The notes: a model not told the origin generated them from the sequence alone. A DNA stretch of 64,000 bases from Climacteris rufus (GCA_013398175.1 VZRZ01008247.1:468545-532544), one strand, 5' to 3'; positions 25,934 to 40,531 are shown, counted from the stretch's first letter. Made by a program: numbers and translations.

Positions 25934-25955
25934 CTCCCCTCCCCTCCCCTCCCCT
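25934..25955 (+). repeat. (CCCCT)n pentamer array leaving the gap
   Basis: Four CCCCT units emerge from the gap and end at 25955. The other strand reads (AGGGG)n, four runs of four G separated by one base, which fits the pattern for a very stable G-quadruplex. The unit differs from the TTTCC array on the left of the gap by T/C changes only. Confidence 0.9.
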
Positions 25956-28900
25956 TATATGTAGCTTATATGTTTGCTAGTCATTAGGCTATTGATTATG
26001 TAGTAGTTGTGACCTGAATTATTGCACTCAGTGATTTAAGGAATTATTCTTTATGCATCCCATGTTTTTCAAAATTAAAAGAAAAATGCAGGGAAAAGAG
26101 GAAGTCTTGGGCAGCCCACAGTAAAGGCAACTGTTTCTAGCTTGTAGCTGTAGCATTCACTTAGTTTAGGATGATAATCATGGTATGGCTACCATTCCAT
26201 CTGGAAATTATTTTATATGCTTTTAAGAAATTTTGATAGCTACTCCTCACTCGTGAAAATTAAGGACATGTACATGGATCTTATAAGTTCATCTATCCTG
26301 GCCTGAGGAAGAATTAGTCCTGTCTACCTTTTCTTTGGGGCTAGTAATGGATGTTAGAGTTAAACTAACTGGTATAATTAAAATTAAGATTGAGGCATTT
26401 GTTTGGGACAAGGGAAAAGGATATAGAGCTCTCATACTGAACAACTGATTCAGGGAGTTGTATATAAAGGATGAAGAAAAATCATCATAGAACAAAGAAT
26501 GTAGTGCAGCAGCATTGGGAGTGATGGTAGAATAGTGATGTGAGTGTTTTATGATTACTTAATATTGTGTCAAATGTAATGCACACAGAAAGCCTTCTGC
26601 CTTCAGCAGCACGGATCGAGAAAGGGGAAAAGGAGAAACAAAACAAATTGCAAAGAGTTTGCATCAAGGGTGACAACCACATTGCTGCTAAGTATGCCTC
26701 ACATCTGTTCTTCTGTAAGATATTTAGGAAGCAATTTTATGTGTGTTAAGCACAACAATACTTGTCCAGTAGCTAATATGTTCTTGCATACTTTTTTCAG
26801 TTGGTCCATAGCCCTCAGCGCTGTTTAGAACTGTGCTTTTGCAACAAAGACTGCCAGAATTGTTCTGTAATATAGACCAGGACCTGAGTTGGGCAGGAAA
26901 TGTTATAAGTAAAAACATGATCAAGATGTTGGCTGATTATTACTGAATGCATTTGAATGTAAAATTTACTAGAGTGTGTGTTCCCTTCATCAATTTATTT
27001 TGTTTTATTTCTCATTCTTTAGGCCCTGTCTGGACTTGATCATGAACAATAGAAGTATTGATTTTGCACTTACAGATGAGAGCCTAGGGGCCTGGCTCTG
27101 CCAGAATGACCAGTCTCAGGAGAGAGTTGGGAGCATCACTATGATTTCTCATATGGTTGTACTCAGAATATCCATGTTTTAACTTCTGGAGTAAACATCA
27201 TCTCTTTGTCAAGGAGCAGATATGACTGTAACTGCCCCCACAAATGAACTATTTTCACAAGACTCAGCTGTAAAAGGACAAAGGTGGCTTACCAAACCTT
27301 GTCCAGTACTTTCTGACATATTTTTCTGGTTTTACTTGCTGCAGATCTTATTTCAGGGCTCAAGATTTAGGGGTCCAATTATCACAAGTTGCCACATATC
27401 AACAGTAAACACCTGGGCACACAGTCTTAGCAAAAGTAAAACCTTAGGCTGTGATTTCACAAGCAACTGAATAAGTTTTAATTGATCACTAAAGCCACAG
27501 GGACTTCTCTTATTCTCTTCCAACTTAGTCCTCCATATCTTCCCTTTGTCCTTCCCCCATCCTGTTCCTTGTCTCATGACTTTCATAAAACTCCAAGAAA
27601 ATTCAGCATCACTGAATTGACAGAAAACATTCAGCTCTTTTTTGTAACAGTTTTGTTGGAGTTTTATTTTCAATGTTACTGAGCTAAATCTGCTTGTGGT
27701 GGGATGTCATGTGTATGTCAGGGTTCAATACATTCTGACTAAGTTCTGTTATATATTCCACATGAAAAGAGTTTAATGTTTAATACCAAATTTATTTATT
27801 TGCAAATGCTTGATATTACATGGGATTTTGATTCAGCACAGACACCAAAATGTACAGAAATCACAATACAAGCACAATATAGCAGTTGCAACATAGAGTT
27901 AAATTACAATATAGAAGTGATTCCCACTACCAGTGCCTGTAGGCTCACAGTTGTGACAGTGGGCAACCCCAACAGCCAAGAAAGAATATATGAAATATGT
28001 GGAATATGTATCTTCTCTGAGCCTTTCGTTATAGGGTTTGGTGATCAGTCAGTGCTGAAGCTGATGTATAATAAGTACATTGATCTCAAAGCAGGGAGCA
28101 AGAAAACAAGCAGAAGGGATTGGGAAGTATGAGATGCTGAAGCAATTTGTCTGGCCTCATGACATTGCAGCTCTGGTTTAATTCACCATTCTTGTGGACT
28201 AAATAACTCCTACACTGTATGAGAGGTGCACAGAATCGTAATCACACACCAATTCTACCTTCTCGGTTCTTCTGCATCTCTGTTATGGTCTAGCTTGTAT
28301 ATCTTCACTACTATACCATTCATCACCAATTTCTGGAACAACAATCCTGAAAATCAGCTTCTCTTGGACTAGGAGGAAGGAAACAAATTCTTGTTGCCTA
28401 TTACTGATCTCCACTGTTCAAATCAATTGGCATTAGTCCTAAGTCTGACTTTCTGAATACATCCCCGTGGAAGATTTCAGAACCACAAGGAGATCTCCAT
28501 GCTACCAAAAAGTAGATTACACTGCTTCCAAAACTAAATTACTTCAGGTGGGAGTGATCTTTGAAAGACGTAATTTACTGTGTTTTTCAGGTTGATTCCG
28601 TGTGGAGACCTGAATCCACAACTTCAGCAGCACTGCCAACTGTGGCCAGTCCAAAGAGGAACATCTTAAACAGAACAGCAGCGCAAAGCACAAACACATC
28701 GTCAAGCTGGCTCTGACAGAAATTTTCCATGTTTTCTAACTTCAAAGCAAGACCACTAATATCAGTCTGCAGCAGTAGTTCTAGAGAAACTATGTGGGTT
28801 TTTGTTAGTTATGGAAAAAGTATTTTAAAACAAGAAGCTGTTGGCTCAACTTACCGTCATAAGGACAATCAGAATGGCAGCCTCGAGTCCAAACTCACTG

Positions 28901-30538
28901 TTTTATAGAACAGAAAAAAATTTTTACAGTTGGCTGTAGCCAGAGTTTCATTTATTGCTGGCTTCTGGCAATCAATTTCTTCTCAATCCATTTCCATCCC
29001 TTGCATTCTTTCAAAGAGAAGAAAAGTAAAACTTGCCAAACTCTCAGTTAGCATGTTGCTATCCCTTTTGTCCTCCACCTACTACAGCTACCTGGAAATG
29101 TTGTCAGTACTTGCAAAGCAGAAACTTTTTTTTTGTCATATTATCACATTTTACTATATATACACTTTCTATAAGGGTCCTATATGTATTAATGGCTTAA
29201 GTTAAAAGCATTTTTTAAAAGAGCTGTTTCTCATCCTTATTAAATAAAAGGGGAAATTAAGCTTACATTTCAAAAGCAGTTTGGACTTTGTCACTCAGAC
29301 AATGAATAATAGATAAATGCTTTGGACTCCTCTCTGAGCTCAAATACCAATGCCTTCACCAGTCTGAACATTCTTTGTCACTGCTTTGTGACTTTTGCTA
29401 TTCTATAAAAAGATGCAGGAAGTCACAAACATAATAATAATAATTTGTCATGGAAAGTTCAGTGAATATTTCATTGAAATAAAAACAAGTTACTGTGTAT
29501 AGCCAGACTCATAAAGCGTGACAAAGTTCCAACAACAGACATATCTGGTGCTATAGGTTATCCATGTCACCTACAGCAGGATGATAAAACCTAAAAGAAT
29601 TAGGATGTATGGGAGACCTGTGCCCTTTTGGACAAGCTTCTGAATGCCATGCAGGGTACCTTGGGGCATCAAAAAAGGCAAACTAACTGCATGGAGTAAA
29701 AATTTGTTTTTATATTTCAAGGATGCCAAAAAAGGAAGGGGACTTTAAAAACCCCTCATATCTGTGCTTCAATACAGTCCACAACTTATGTCCACAATAT
29801 GTGCTTTGTATAGCTAATTTTTTTGCCAAGAATTACCTCTGAGAAAAGACAGTAATTGTCCTAAGTTAGCTCTTAGGCAAACTCTGACTTTACAATGAAA
29901 CCCACTGTAACTGTACTGCCTTGGGGCTGAGGGCTTTTTTGCATTTGCGGGGGGGTGTGTGGAATTGTTTTGTTTTGTTTTTTTTAATTATTGTTTTAAT
30001 TATTAAGCATATTTTGCACAATACTGGGAAAAAATAGAGCTAGGAAATGCCATTTTGTGGGTTGCCCATGCAATCTTAAATAATCTTTTTCATTTTACAA
30101 TGAAAGCTTTAATTCCATGACCATGGAACATTTATGTCACAAATCCCTTGTCTTATTGATGAAAGATTGCATGTAACAAACAAGCAAAGCATAGTTCTTA
30201 TGTTTTCAAGACATTTGCTGATACGCTTTCTTTAAAATATTGGACAAGAGCCTGGACTTGCACTGCCACTCCTATCTGCAGTCACACTGGTCAGGATTCA
30301 CCCAGAAAGGGGTACCAGACTAGAATCATATTAGATGGCTTGAGAACCTGAATTCTTACATCTCCTGCCTCTGGCTCTTCAGTTTGAATTTGATAATGTT
30401 TTTGGTTTTTTTCCTTTAGTTCTTTTCTAGCAAAAAAGCAAAACAAGAATAGAATGTCACTGAACACTTGATTTAATCTAATAGTTTATAACCAAAATTT
30501 CCTTTAAGCATTTGCTTCGTAAGGTTTGGAAAATGATG

Positions 30539-30561
30539 GGCTTTAATGACAAATTAAAGCC
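30539..30561. promoter_or_regulatory. Perfect homeodomain-type palindrome
   Basis: GGCTTTAAT (30539-30547) and its exact reverse complement ATTAAAGCC (30553-30561) flank a 5-base spacer. Each arm contains a TAAT/ATTA homeodomain core. The surrounding 400 bases are AT-rich, low in simple repeats and contain several more TAAT cores, which is the texture of developmental enhancers. Regulatory function is inferred from composition only. Confidence 0.3.
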
Positions 30562-33500
30562 TAAAATCCCTTTTACATGAAGCTGGTTATTACGAATCCT
30601 CTTCACACATAGCAATGTAATCTTAATTACAACAATTTTTCTTACATGTAATGGAACTGGATTTCTGTTGAATATGGTTCTTTTACACCATTAAGCAGCA
30701 TTGTAGCATTAGACATGTACATGTATTGTCTCATTACCACCTCATGAATCTTTGCCATCTTGTGTTTAGCCACTAATTAGTTTTGTTTAGCATATGGACT
30801 GTAAAGCTTGGTAAGGCAGACATCAGCCTTCTGTCTTATACTTGCATAAAAATCAGTCTAGAGGATTTAGACCTTGGTTTGTGAGACATCTCCTTCATCA
30901 TAGTCCATACAGAAATTCATTTGTAACAGACCCTTCTCCAAAATTCTTGGGCAGAGGGCATCATTATTTGACTTTGCTCTGAGTCTGTATCTGACAGTTC
31001 TGCCCAAGAAGCCCTAAAGAGGAATTATTCAGCAAATATCTATTGCTTTCCAATGGATCATGTCACTGTTTCTGCCCATACTCTAACAGATAAATTATGC
31101 TGTGCATCTAAACGAATTGCATAGCTACAAAAGACTGTTTACTGAAGGATTAATTAGTGTATAAGCACCAACCACAGCTACAAGAACTGGAAAAGGAATT
31201 CATATAAAGGATTTGTATTCATCTAGTCTAGATAAAAGCAGGTGTGGTGGCTGTATTGGGACTGATGGCATTTGGCTTGTACAAAGCATAAGAAGCCCTT
31301 TGTTGTGATACTGCTAGTTCTGACATGGGTGGAGCTCCTTATTTAATGAGACCAAAGTCTTCCAAAACTGTGAGAGATTCGCTTCTCTAATTAGATGTGC
31401 TTAATTTACTCTCAATGTACTCTTTGTCTGTAAGAAATGGCCCATCCATCCAGAAAAACTGTTTCTGTTCTGTGGAGTACAACTTGACCGAATATATAAT
31501 AGGAGATGTTCTGCATCAGTTATCCAGTTAAAAATGAACCAAAGAACTGCATTGTTTGCCAAGACCTGAGTTCAAGGAGCCTGTGTCTCCCATACAACCG
31601 TTGATGATGATTTTAGCAGCCAAGTGGAGTGGGAAGCTGTATTCTTTGTTCTTCTTCAGAGTGTAAAGTGTGCAGATGTGTGTTTACTGATGTAATTTGC
31701 ACGTGTATGGACAAAACTGAGGGACAAACCTCCCTGCTCCCAGAAGAACTAAAATGCAGTTCCTGGACTACTTTATCTGCATGACATAGCTACACATATT
31801 ATCAGCACCAGCTGTGCTGCAAAGGGACTGCAGTAATTGGCACCTCTAAGAGATAAGAACAAAGTAGCTAGCTACCAATTGTAAGGTCCTAGAGCTCTCA
31901 TCTGTTGTCAGACATAACACCACTTCTTTCAGGGCTTTCAATACAAATGTTCCAGATTTATCTTTCCTTATTCCTCTTCCCCCAATCTAATGCTCTTTCA
32001 CAGGCTGAGACTTCTCTGAACTCCTGACTGGAATTTGTCCAGAGGAAATATATATATATCAGGAAAGTAAGACATGAATATGCCATCATATCATATCACC
32101 AGAGAACTGGAGGTTCTGTACTCATAAAATTAACTTTTCCCACTTGTAAATCTAACTTTTTGACTGGTGAGGCTGAGAAAAATCACAACTATCTTTTTTA
32201 TGACATGTCTTGGTCTGGGTTTGTGTCACAATAGACCAACACACTTTTTTTTCAGCAGGAATCTGTCTCTACTTCTGGTATTTTCTATTCAGAAGTGATG
32301 ATCTGGACCATTTTCTCTAGCTGATAATTGCTATTTGTCTTTCAAACCCTTTCCTGTCTATGTACCATTTGAGGGATCTATCTTCCGTAGGCATTTTTAG
32401 GGGTGACTCCAGAGCCTTTGGTGTGGAATGCAGGTACATTTGTGCATCTCCTGAGGAGACTGATCAGTAGAGAGCAACTTATTTGTATATTTCTCCTATT
32501 AGTCCATTCTGATGCTGAAGTGTGGAGCAGTCATTATGTCATCATGAGACAAGCAGTTAATGAGTGGCCTGCTGCTCCCCATTAATTTCACATGGAAACA
32601 GGTCTCTTTTCTTCTTCACTCCCTTTTTCATATTGTTCTCCTATTGAGGTATGCAATTTAAAGCATCTTCAAGGAATTTCGTGCTTCATTTTTAAACTTC
32701 ACGGAGGTTTAAATAAAAAAAAACCTTGATGTTGCAAACATTTTTGTTAAACTGTTTATTGCACAGCCATTAAAAAATATTTATGTGCAAAAAAGCACCA
32801 AACTTCAAGATAATTAGATATTTGAAATTTTTCTTCTGTTACTTGAATTGGTCAAGGAATAATTAACATAGGCCCCAATTCCTTTCTCTGTGACAAAAAG
32901 ATGAGGTTGTTTCTATGCATTCTATTTACTTACTAATTTTTAATCAGTGTCTCTGATTATAAAAGAAAAAACATCCTGTAACATTGTGAAACAATAAGAT
33001 AAGGTCTTTAATCTGCACGTGATATCACATCATTTTTCAGAGTCATTGTTTGACATTTTCTCTCTCTCCATGAGAATTCTTTCCCAAAGCCTAGTTCTCA
33101 TATTAAAAAAAAATAAAATTGAGAATTCATTTTAATACCAATAAACTTTTCAGCATGCATCTTAGTGATCTGCAATACATCCAAGAAGTTTAGAATAGTC
33201 CAGGAATCTCCTCAATGAACTAGCTGAGTTAAGCACACCAGGGAAAACACATGTATTTTTGCTTAACATGTAAACTTTGTTGAACAAATGGCATTGTAAG
33301 TTTAATGTTAAAAAATAATATGGAATCAGATGTCTTCATACAAGGAGATTATCTCTGAGGTCTTCATTATAGCTATGATCCTGATCAAACTCTTACAAGC
33401 ACAAAAGTACTTTTTTCCTATCTGTGTTTACCTGGAGCTGGTTGTCAAATTAGAATTGGAATATATTATGGAGTATATGATGCAACCTATCACACTACCT

Positions 33501-33662
33501 ATGAATTAGCTTAAAAACTGAGGCTGAATGCACCTAGAAGAACAATGTATCTGGGCCTGCCATCAGAGTAGATGCCCAGGCCCTTCATAACTCCTCAAAG
33601 ACACGTTTAAATGAGAGCAGCATCTCAGTGCAGTGTCAGTATTTCTTGGTGTACTTGTCCTT

Positions 33663-33748
33663 TTTCCTTGGTTTTTTTGGTTTTTTTTTTTTTTTTGGTT
33701 TTTTTTTTTTTTTGCTTGTTTCTTGTTCTGTGCTTGTTTCTTGTTCTT
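33663..33748 (+). repeat. T-rich tract plus 18-base tandem duplication
   Basis: Runs of 7 to 16 T separated by GG lead into an 18-base unit, beginning TGCTTG, that is repeated head to tail (33713-33730 and 33731-33748, 17 of 18 identical). The overlapping open frames on both strands (Phe/Leu-rich one way, Lys/Gln/Asn-rich the other) are products of this low-complexity DNA. It could be the remains of a retroposed poly(A) tail on the minus strand, but no parent sequence is recognisable. Confidence 0.8.
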
Positions 33749-36700
33749 TTGCAAGAACCAGCCCACCAATCTGTGAGAATACTGGAGATGAAATCTCTTA
33801 ATCTGATGCTGACTTTGAAGTTTATGTGGGAATCCAGGACTACACCAGTCCTCCAAAATTGTATTTCACACCAGTCCCCAAAACTGTGTTTCTGAAGACA
33901 CAGGACATGACACAGGTTTCATTTTTGGCTCTATCTTGATTAAAATGTAAAAGTCTACAAACTATTCTTTTGCAGAAAATCTGTTTTGGCAGTCAAAATA
34001 TAACAGTGAAAACATTCTTGCCTTGAGGAGAACACATGACAATATGGAGACTGCTGTCCAAAATTTCCTCATTTATACACTGTGGAACTGAAATTCTTAT
34101 GTGTAAGTGCTGATATTCAGAAATACTGTTTCTTCATTCAAAAGTAAAACTGCACTCCCGCAGCTTGCTTCTCTGTTTCTTTGTCTTCCCACCCTTCTCA
34201 CAGCATGAGAGCAGCTCTGGAGAATGCCTCACTGTCAAGTTCTAAGAGCGACCTCAAAGGAATGAAACAACAGGCCAAAACATATTGTCACATCTGCCAC
34301 AGTATTTTTTCCTTTTTCTTTCTTTTTTTTTTTCTTTTTTTACAATAACTTATGGTGTATTCCTGTCTTCCCTCAGACCTTCTTTTACTCTTTATAACAT
34401 ACTGTTCAGTCAAGTCACTGTGTTGAAGGATGCCAGAATACCCATCTTCTCCACTGGAATGGTGAAAAGCAACTCATTGCTTTGCTACCAATTTAAGTGC
34501 TTGAACTTACCTTCAGTTACCAATATTAAACTGGCAAGAGCAAGAGGCAGGAAGGCTGTTGGTTTAGCACTTGGAACAAAAGGAAAAATTATTGTCTTGC
34601 AAACAATAACTCACTGCTTTTCCATGCTGAAGAGACACTGCTCTGTGAAGAATTATCCTTGTCTAAATAAAATTACCTGTATTTATTTAGTTTAAAACTC
34701 TTTATTGTCTTAGCTCAAGTAAATCAAATGGAACTGATACAGCTCCAAGGAGTTTATCACATCATCAGAGCATTAATTTCCTACATGACTGCATCTTGGA
34801 ATTACACTAAAAAGTTAATTTAATCAGTTTTAAAAATAGGAATGGACTTCAGTAAGACCATTGAAAAAAAATCTTTATTTCAGCAAAGAATTTCTAGGAC
34901 TGTGCACTCTCCCATACTGCAAACATCTCCAAAAGATGCAATTGTGGTGCATATATAACCACTAACAGCTGGCTAAGCTGTTAAATCACAATACTTTCTA
35001 TTTAGTAGCAGATCTTGAGCTTTTACAAATCAGATACAGCTAAAATTCCCAAGAAACTGTCAAACACCAATGCTTTCTTGTGCATTATGCTTCATATAAT
35101 ATTGTGGAAGACATGAACAGAGAGATACATAATTTCTTTATGTATTTCTAAATGTCTGAAGTTTTGCTTCATTTTCTCAAAAATTACTATAATATAAATT
35201 AATTTTATATAACTATTTTTAGGTTTATTATAGAAATGAGTAGTGCAGGTAAGCTGTTGTTCTCTAATCTTAAACTTGTTTGCTTATAGGGATAAACAAA
35301 AATTAAATTATGTGTTTGGATATGTGCTTCATCTAATGGTATCAACTTATTTACATGAATATACTTCAGCTATTTTCAACTAGTTCTTTTAGACAGATTT
35401 CATCAAACACTCAACTTCTATTAAATATAAAATATACTCTGACTGCAGGGTAGAATTTTAATGGGCACTGGAATATAGCAAATTGGACTACACAACATAA
35501 TATGCTTCTCCTACCTTAACTTTTAAGAGTAACTGCATACAAGAAAAAATGTTCAGAAAAAAGTCTTCCTCTTTCTCACCAAATTTCTCCTTTGTTTGAA
35601 CCATCTACTCTTTTTATACCTTCTTACTATTTTCTCAAGAAAAGAAAAAATGCTATTGCTCATTTACCTGAAGACTTGTGAACACTGTCATGAGAACAGA
35701 CATAGGCCACCAGAACATGGATGTTTTCTCTTCAGAAGTTCTCTTATTTTCCTCCTCAGGAGTTATTTAACATACATAAATATCAAATTGAAATAAGGAC
35801 TTCAGAGAAAAAAATTATATTTCTGACAAACTTGCCATCTAAAATGAAATTTTGACTGCATTTATTTTTCGAAGAATTTTACCAGGATTTATTTCTTATG
35901 CATCAAGAAAAAAACAGAATAACAAGTTTAGCAGGAGCAGTACTGTTCAGCAAATCACAATACTTTGGAATGGTGTCATTTGTTCTGCTTGTAATTTAGA
36001 GGTGGCCTAGTTATAATTTTTTGCCTCTGTTTTTCAATTCACTGTGCTTGCTGCATCAATGAGTATATTTAACTAATCATCAACATAGCAGAGAAGGTAT
36101 TTCTTCCACAGACAAACTGTATGACAAGTTTCATACACAACTCTTTGCATACAAGACATATGTGACTCTCAATACATGAACAAAAGGTCTGTTGCTTCCC
36201 AGTTGTCCCATACTCCCTGCAAGATAGACATACATACTTGGATAGAGAAATCTCAATCTTGGCACATGGTGCTAATGAGTCTCATACCAACTATACTTAC
36301 CAAAGCCTCTGAATAGTCACTGAAAATAAGTGATATTTCCTGAAATGGGAGCTTGTTTAAAGAGGAGATAATTCTTTTAGGTTAGAAGTCTCTCATATGC
36401 TTACTCAGGGGCCTTGATCCAAAGCTTAAGAAGTCAAAAAGAGGTTTTGCATCAAGTTCAGTGGCTTTGAATCAGGGCCCCAACAAAATGCCAGTGGGAA
36501 AATTTGACCTAGTAGTTTATGGGCCTTAACAAGGAACTTGTTCCCTTATGGGATCTTAACAAGAACATTGCTAGATTAAAGACATAAGCAGTCTCTTCTC
36601 CTGAAACACCTTGTAGAATGACCAATAGTTAAAAAGAAATATTCATGCATTTTCAAAGGGTTTGAGTGAGTTTTGAACAAAAAAAACCCACAAGGATTAA

Positions 36701-38622
36701 GTTACTACATTACTCTTTTTCTGAAATATTCTCCTATGAACATATGGAGGTATGGCATCATCAATTTTTTATTTTATGAGCTGACCACACTGCTCACATT
36801 TCACTGGTTATTTAATGATATTTCTTGTTTCAGCCCTTAAGAGGACTAGAAAGTTTTAAGGATGCTCTATTAACGCTTCATAGCTTTATTTTGCCTTTCT
36901 CTGGTCTAGTAAATGTTATCAACCTTTTGTGTGCTAAATTCATTTACTGGCCAATTTAAAAATTCACCCTCATAAATATTTCACCTTTATTTCTTTTCAT
37001 ATCAGCACCACATGGGATAAATAATAGTGTTAGCATGCCCAAGCCTGACTTCAAGGACCAGCAACTGTGCACTACTAATCTGGAAAACTGTCTGCTTCAC
37101 AGGAAGAATTGACTTCACAGCAGTAAATGGGGCTCGAGCTTTGCCAGAAATTCAGAACAGCTTTCTGCGCAGCAAAAACTTTTTTGCAAAGTATCATTTG
37201 TAAAAAAAATAAATCAACCGACCTCAAAGGATATTGGATTTCTGTTTCATTTTTCTTACAGTTAGTTCATTCCTAAGACCTTTCCTTGATGCATCGGTTT
37301 GCTATTAGCTTAACTTCATATAAAGAATAAATAGCAAAGATCCTTTAGAAACAATGAACTTTGCATCATACAAAAAGCTCTAACAATAAAAACTCTTCTG
37401 GGATATATTATAGAGGAGTCCCAAGCAGATATTCAGTTTTGCCTGCAGTGCCCTATGTTGAGACATACATCAGTTCATTTGGAAATCTTAGGGCTCCATA
37501 CATTCAATTACAGCTGTTTTTTGTTTATCCTTTTAACTCCTGCCTCAGTTGATATTATCTTTACGTTTTCTGAGCATGGATGTTGCTGTGGCCCAACAAC
37601 AAAATGATGTTTCTCTAAAGTGGAAGTGGAGCTTTAAGAGGCAGAGCTTTTCCAATATGAGGTAGTGACAAAAATAATAAACTAATTGCCTGCCCCTCAA
37701 GGACTACAGACGTAAGAGGAATCAAAGCTCAAATGGTGCAGTGGCAAAATTTTAAAAGAAATTTTCCTTTTCATATAGCATACATTTCAACTCCAGAAAT
37801 ATGAACCAGCTGTAGAAAACCCCTGAGGGAACAGCAGTAGTGCAGATTGCCTATTAATGTCCTAGCACCCCTCCTGTTTGCAATACGTTTCAAGCAATCT
37901 TTTTTCCTATGTATATTTCATGATCTCTTACACTAATTATTTGGAATTTATTTATAATAAATGCCTTCTGTCTCTTTGCAGTGACACATGCACACTGAAT
38001 GTTCACTACTTTTATGTGCTACAGAATGACTATTATAATAGACTTTCAGACAGAGAAAGATAAACTTTTTTGTTAAGAAGCATTTACTTAAACAAGGCAA
38101 CAAAATAAGAACAGCATTATTTGGGCTGTACTGTGTGGTCAAATATATTTCCATCAGGGATGCTTTCATTTCCTATTTCGATTACATCAAGAAAGAAATT
38201 AAAAAAAAGTTATTGGGACAACTTAAATTATCCTTTGATAAGCTGTGATTTATTTAGAATCACTGCCTTTTTTGCTTCTTTGCTTACCATTTATTACCTA
38301 TTGTCTTGGATTTTGAAGCAGACTAATAACCTTTTGGCTGATCTTTTTAACGTCAACACCTAGAGAGACTTTGAGAAAAAAGTTTCCTACAAGCAACATT
38401 TTGCAGGGTGCTTGTAAGAAACAGATTACATATGCTAAAATTGTGTTAGAAGCCATTAGCTTCCCATGAGAAGAAATGCAAAGACATGTCCCCTCTTTCC
38501 AGAGTATAAGCAAAATATAAAATGCAAGCATATTTATAGCATACTGTAAGGCAAAACTGTGACATTATACTGCATCCTCACTGTCTAAAATGTCTGTTTA
38601 AATTTTGGTTTTTTTATGAGGA

Positions 38623-38639
38623 TAGTAGTAGTAGTAGTA
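38623..38639 (+). repeat. (TAG)n trinucleotide run
   Basis: A short run of just over five TAG units, bounded by AT-rich DNA. Confidence 0.85.
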
Positions 38640-40491
38640 AACAAAATAGACCAGTGATTTACTTTTATCATCCTAGAATTATGCTGGGGGGTTTTATGTC
38701 AACATAAATGTCTGCAAGTATTTCAATGTTTGTTGAAATGCAGTATTGAAATAAAAATGCTGCTATTTATGGAAGAAAAAAAAAAAAAAAACCTAGTGCA
38801 TATCACTTTTGTTGGAAAAAATAATTCAACATGAATGTGGTTAACATTTTTGCTCCTTGGTAAAATTGGAATGATACAATAGTAGAGCCTGTCTAGGCAA
38901 GACACAGAAGACTCCTCTAGACTGGACTGAAGCACCTCTCTCAGGGACTGATCACCCAACAAGCCACATGTCCTTTCATCCCAGAAGAATGAGGTCTATT
39001 ACAGCATCTCATCCAGACATCGACCTTAAAATAATGTCTACTTTTATCAAAGGAACTGCAATGCCACATATCTAAGACAACAGGGTATCTATGCATGGCA
39101 CTGGGCTTTGCCAGCTGCTAAAGCTTCTCATTTGTTCCGGAGAGGTAGAGAAAGGAAACTGAGTCTTCTCTTCTTAGCCTGATGCCTACCTAGTCCTTCT
39201 TCAACTACTAAGTTATCAGAGCTCCTGTCAAAGTTTTCCCATAAAAGTCATCAGACTGCAGTCTGTTTTGCAAGATGAATTTAGGAAACGAGTCTTACCC
39301 CACTGACCCTATCTCTTATCCAACCTGTCTTCAAGATTCCTTATACCCCAAGAGGCTGCACCACCATCATAAAACCAGTAAGTATGTTGTCAATAACTTT
39401 CTGTTCCTATGGGGGAGGCAAGAAGGGTCACTGGAGCTGGGCTACTTGTTAATTTCCTCGTGTAAAACAGCTTTACAGGGGACCAGAATTTTCAGAGCCT
39501 TGCTACTTGCAAACTTTTTCCTTCTGTCACTGCAAAATGTGGACATTTAAGGTAACATTCCACCACTATGAAGGAACAAGGTTGTCTGCAGTTAGGTGCT
39601 GATTGCATCTAAGCCAGATAGTCAAAATTTCCAACTTATTTTTTCCAGACATAAGCACTTGAAGCCTATTCCTTGCTTTAAATAAAACCCAGAATTTCTG
39701 ATCTAATTTCAATACTGTCTGGAAGTACTAGGAACCCTGGCATAGGCCTTGAGTGACCATTTGTCCATCCAGTGTGAACTGCATGAGAGCACAGCCAGCC
39801 AGAGCGAGAAACTGTGAGGGCTTCTACCCAAATTACTTGTATGTAAAATTCTGTTACTATCACTTCAAGTCATATTTACATCTGAATGAATGTGGCAGTC
39901 AAGGATATAGTGTGCCAGTTGCTGCTTTTAGCTCTTAATGCAATAGGATGTAACTCATATCAGTGTTTGACAAGTGGGGATCTTTAATGGAAGTTGCTTA
40001 GTCCTATATTATTGGAAGTGGCATTTTTATATTCTGGATGTTTTCTTGTGGGTCTCTTTTCTCTGTAGCTTAGTTCTCTGGTACTAATAAGTTTTCCAGA
40101 ACAGAAATGTAATAAAGTCAAGCAGTGATTTATGTTCTAAAACAGGGATAATTCTAATGCTGGAAATGGATATATAACCTTTTCTTACCTTCTTTGCTAT
40201 AAACAATAAGGAACTAACTAGACCAATTTCTTAATCTTTGAAGGCCTTATCCAATATGCATATATACCAGTCAAATACCAGATGGGTTTCAGATCAGACC
40301 CTTAATAGTCAAATAATAGGATGGTATGGAATAGGCAGAAATAAACATATTTTTCTTTTGTATAACAAATTGTGTAAGCGTTGCTACCATCCAGTGCTGC
40401 TGTTGGTGCATCATCTTCTTATTATTCTTATTTCACCAAGATTTTTTTACCAGTACTTGCTTTTTTTTAGGCATTTCTTCCATTACTTGGT

Positions 40492-40531
40492 GCATCTGAT
40501 ATTATGCTGTGGCATCTGATATTATGCTGTG
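40492..40531 (+). repeat. Perfect 20-base tandem duplication
   Basis: A 20-base unit beginning GCATCTGATATT occupies 40492-40511 and is repeated without a mismatch at 40512-40531; GCA continues into a third start. Perfect identity in otherwise drifting DNA implies a recent slippage or repair event, or an assembly artefact. Confidence 0.95.

Noticed and set aside
27776..28132. 118-codon open frame
   Set aside because: No recognisable domain, promoter, splice or polyadenylation context; within range of chance given thousands of possible frames in 64 kb.
33563..33895. Frames rich in Lys/Asn/Gln or Phe/Leu
   Set aside because: They are products of the T-rich tract and the 18-base duplication.
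34285..34695. 136-codon open frame
   Set aside because: It begins in a T-rich tract, has no domain that I know, and shows no supporting gene signals.
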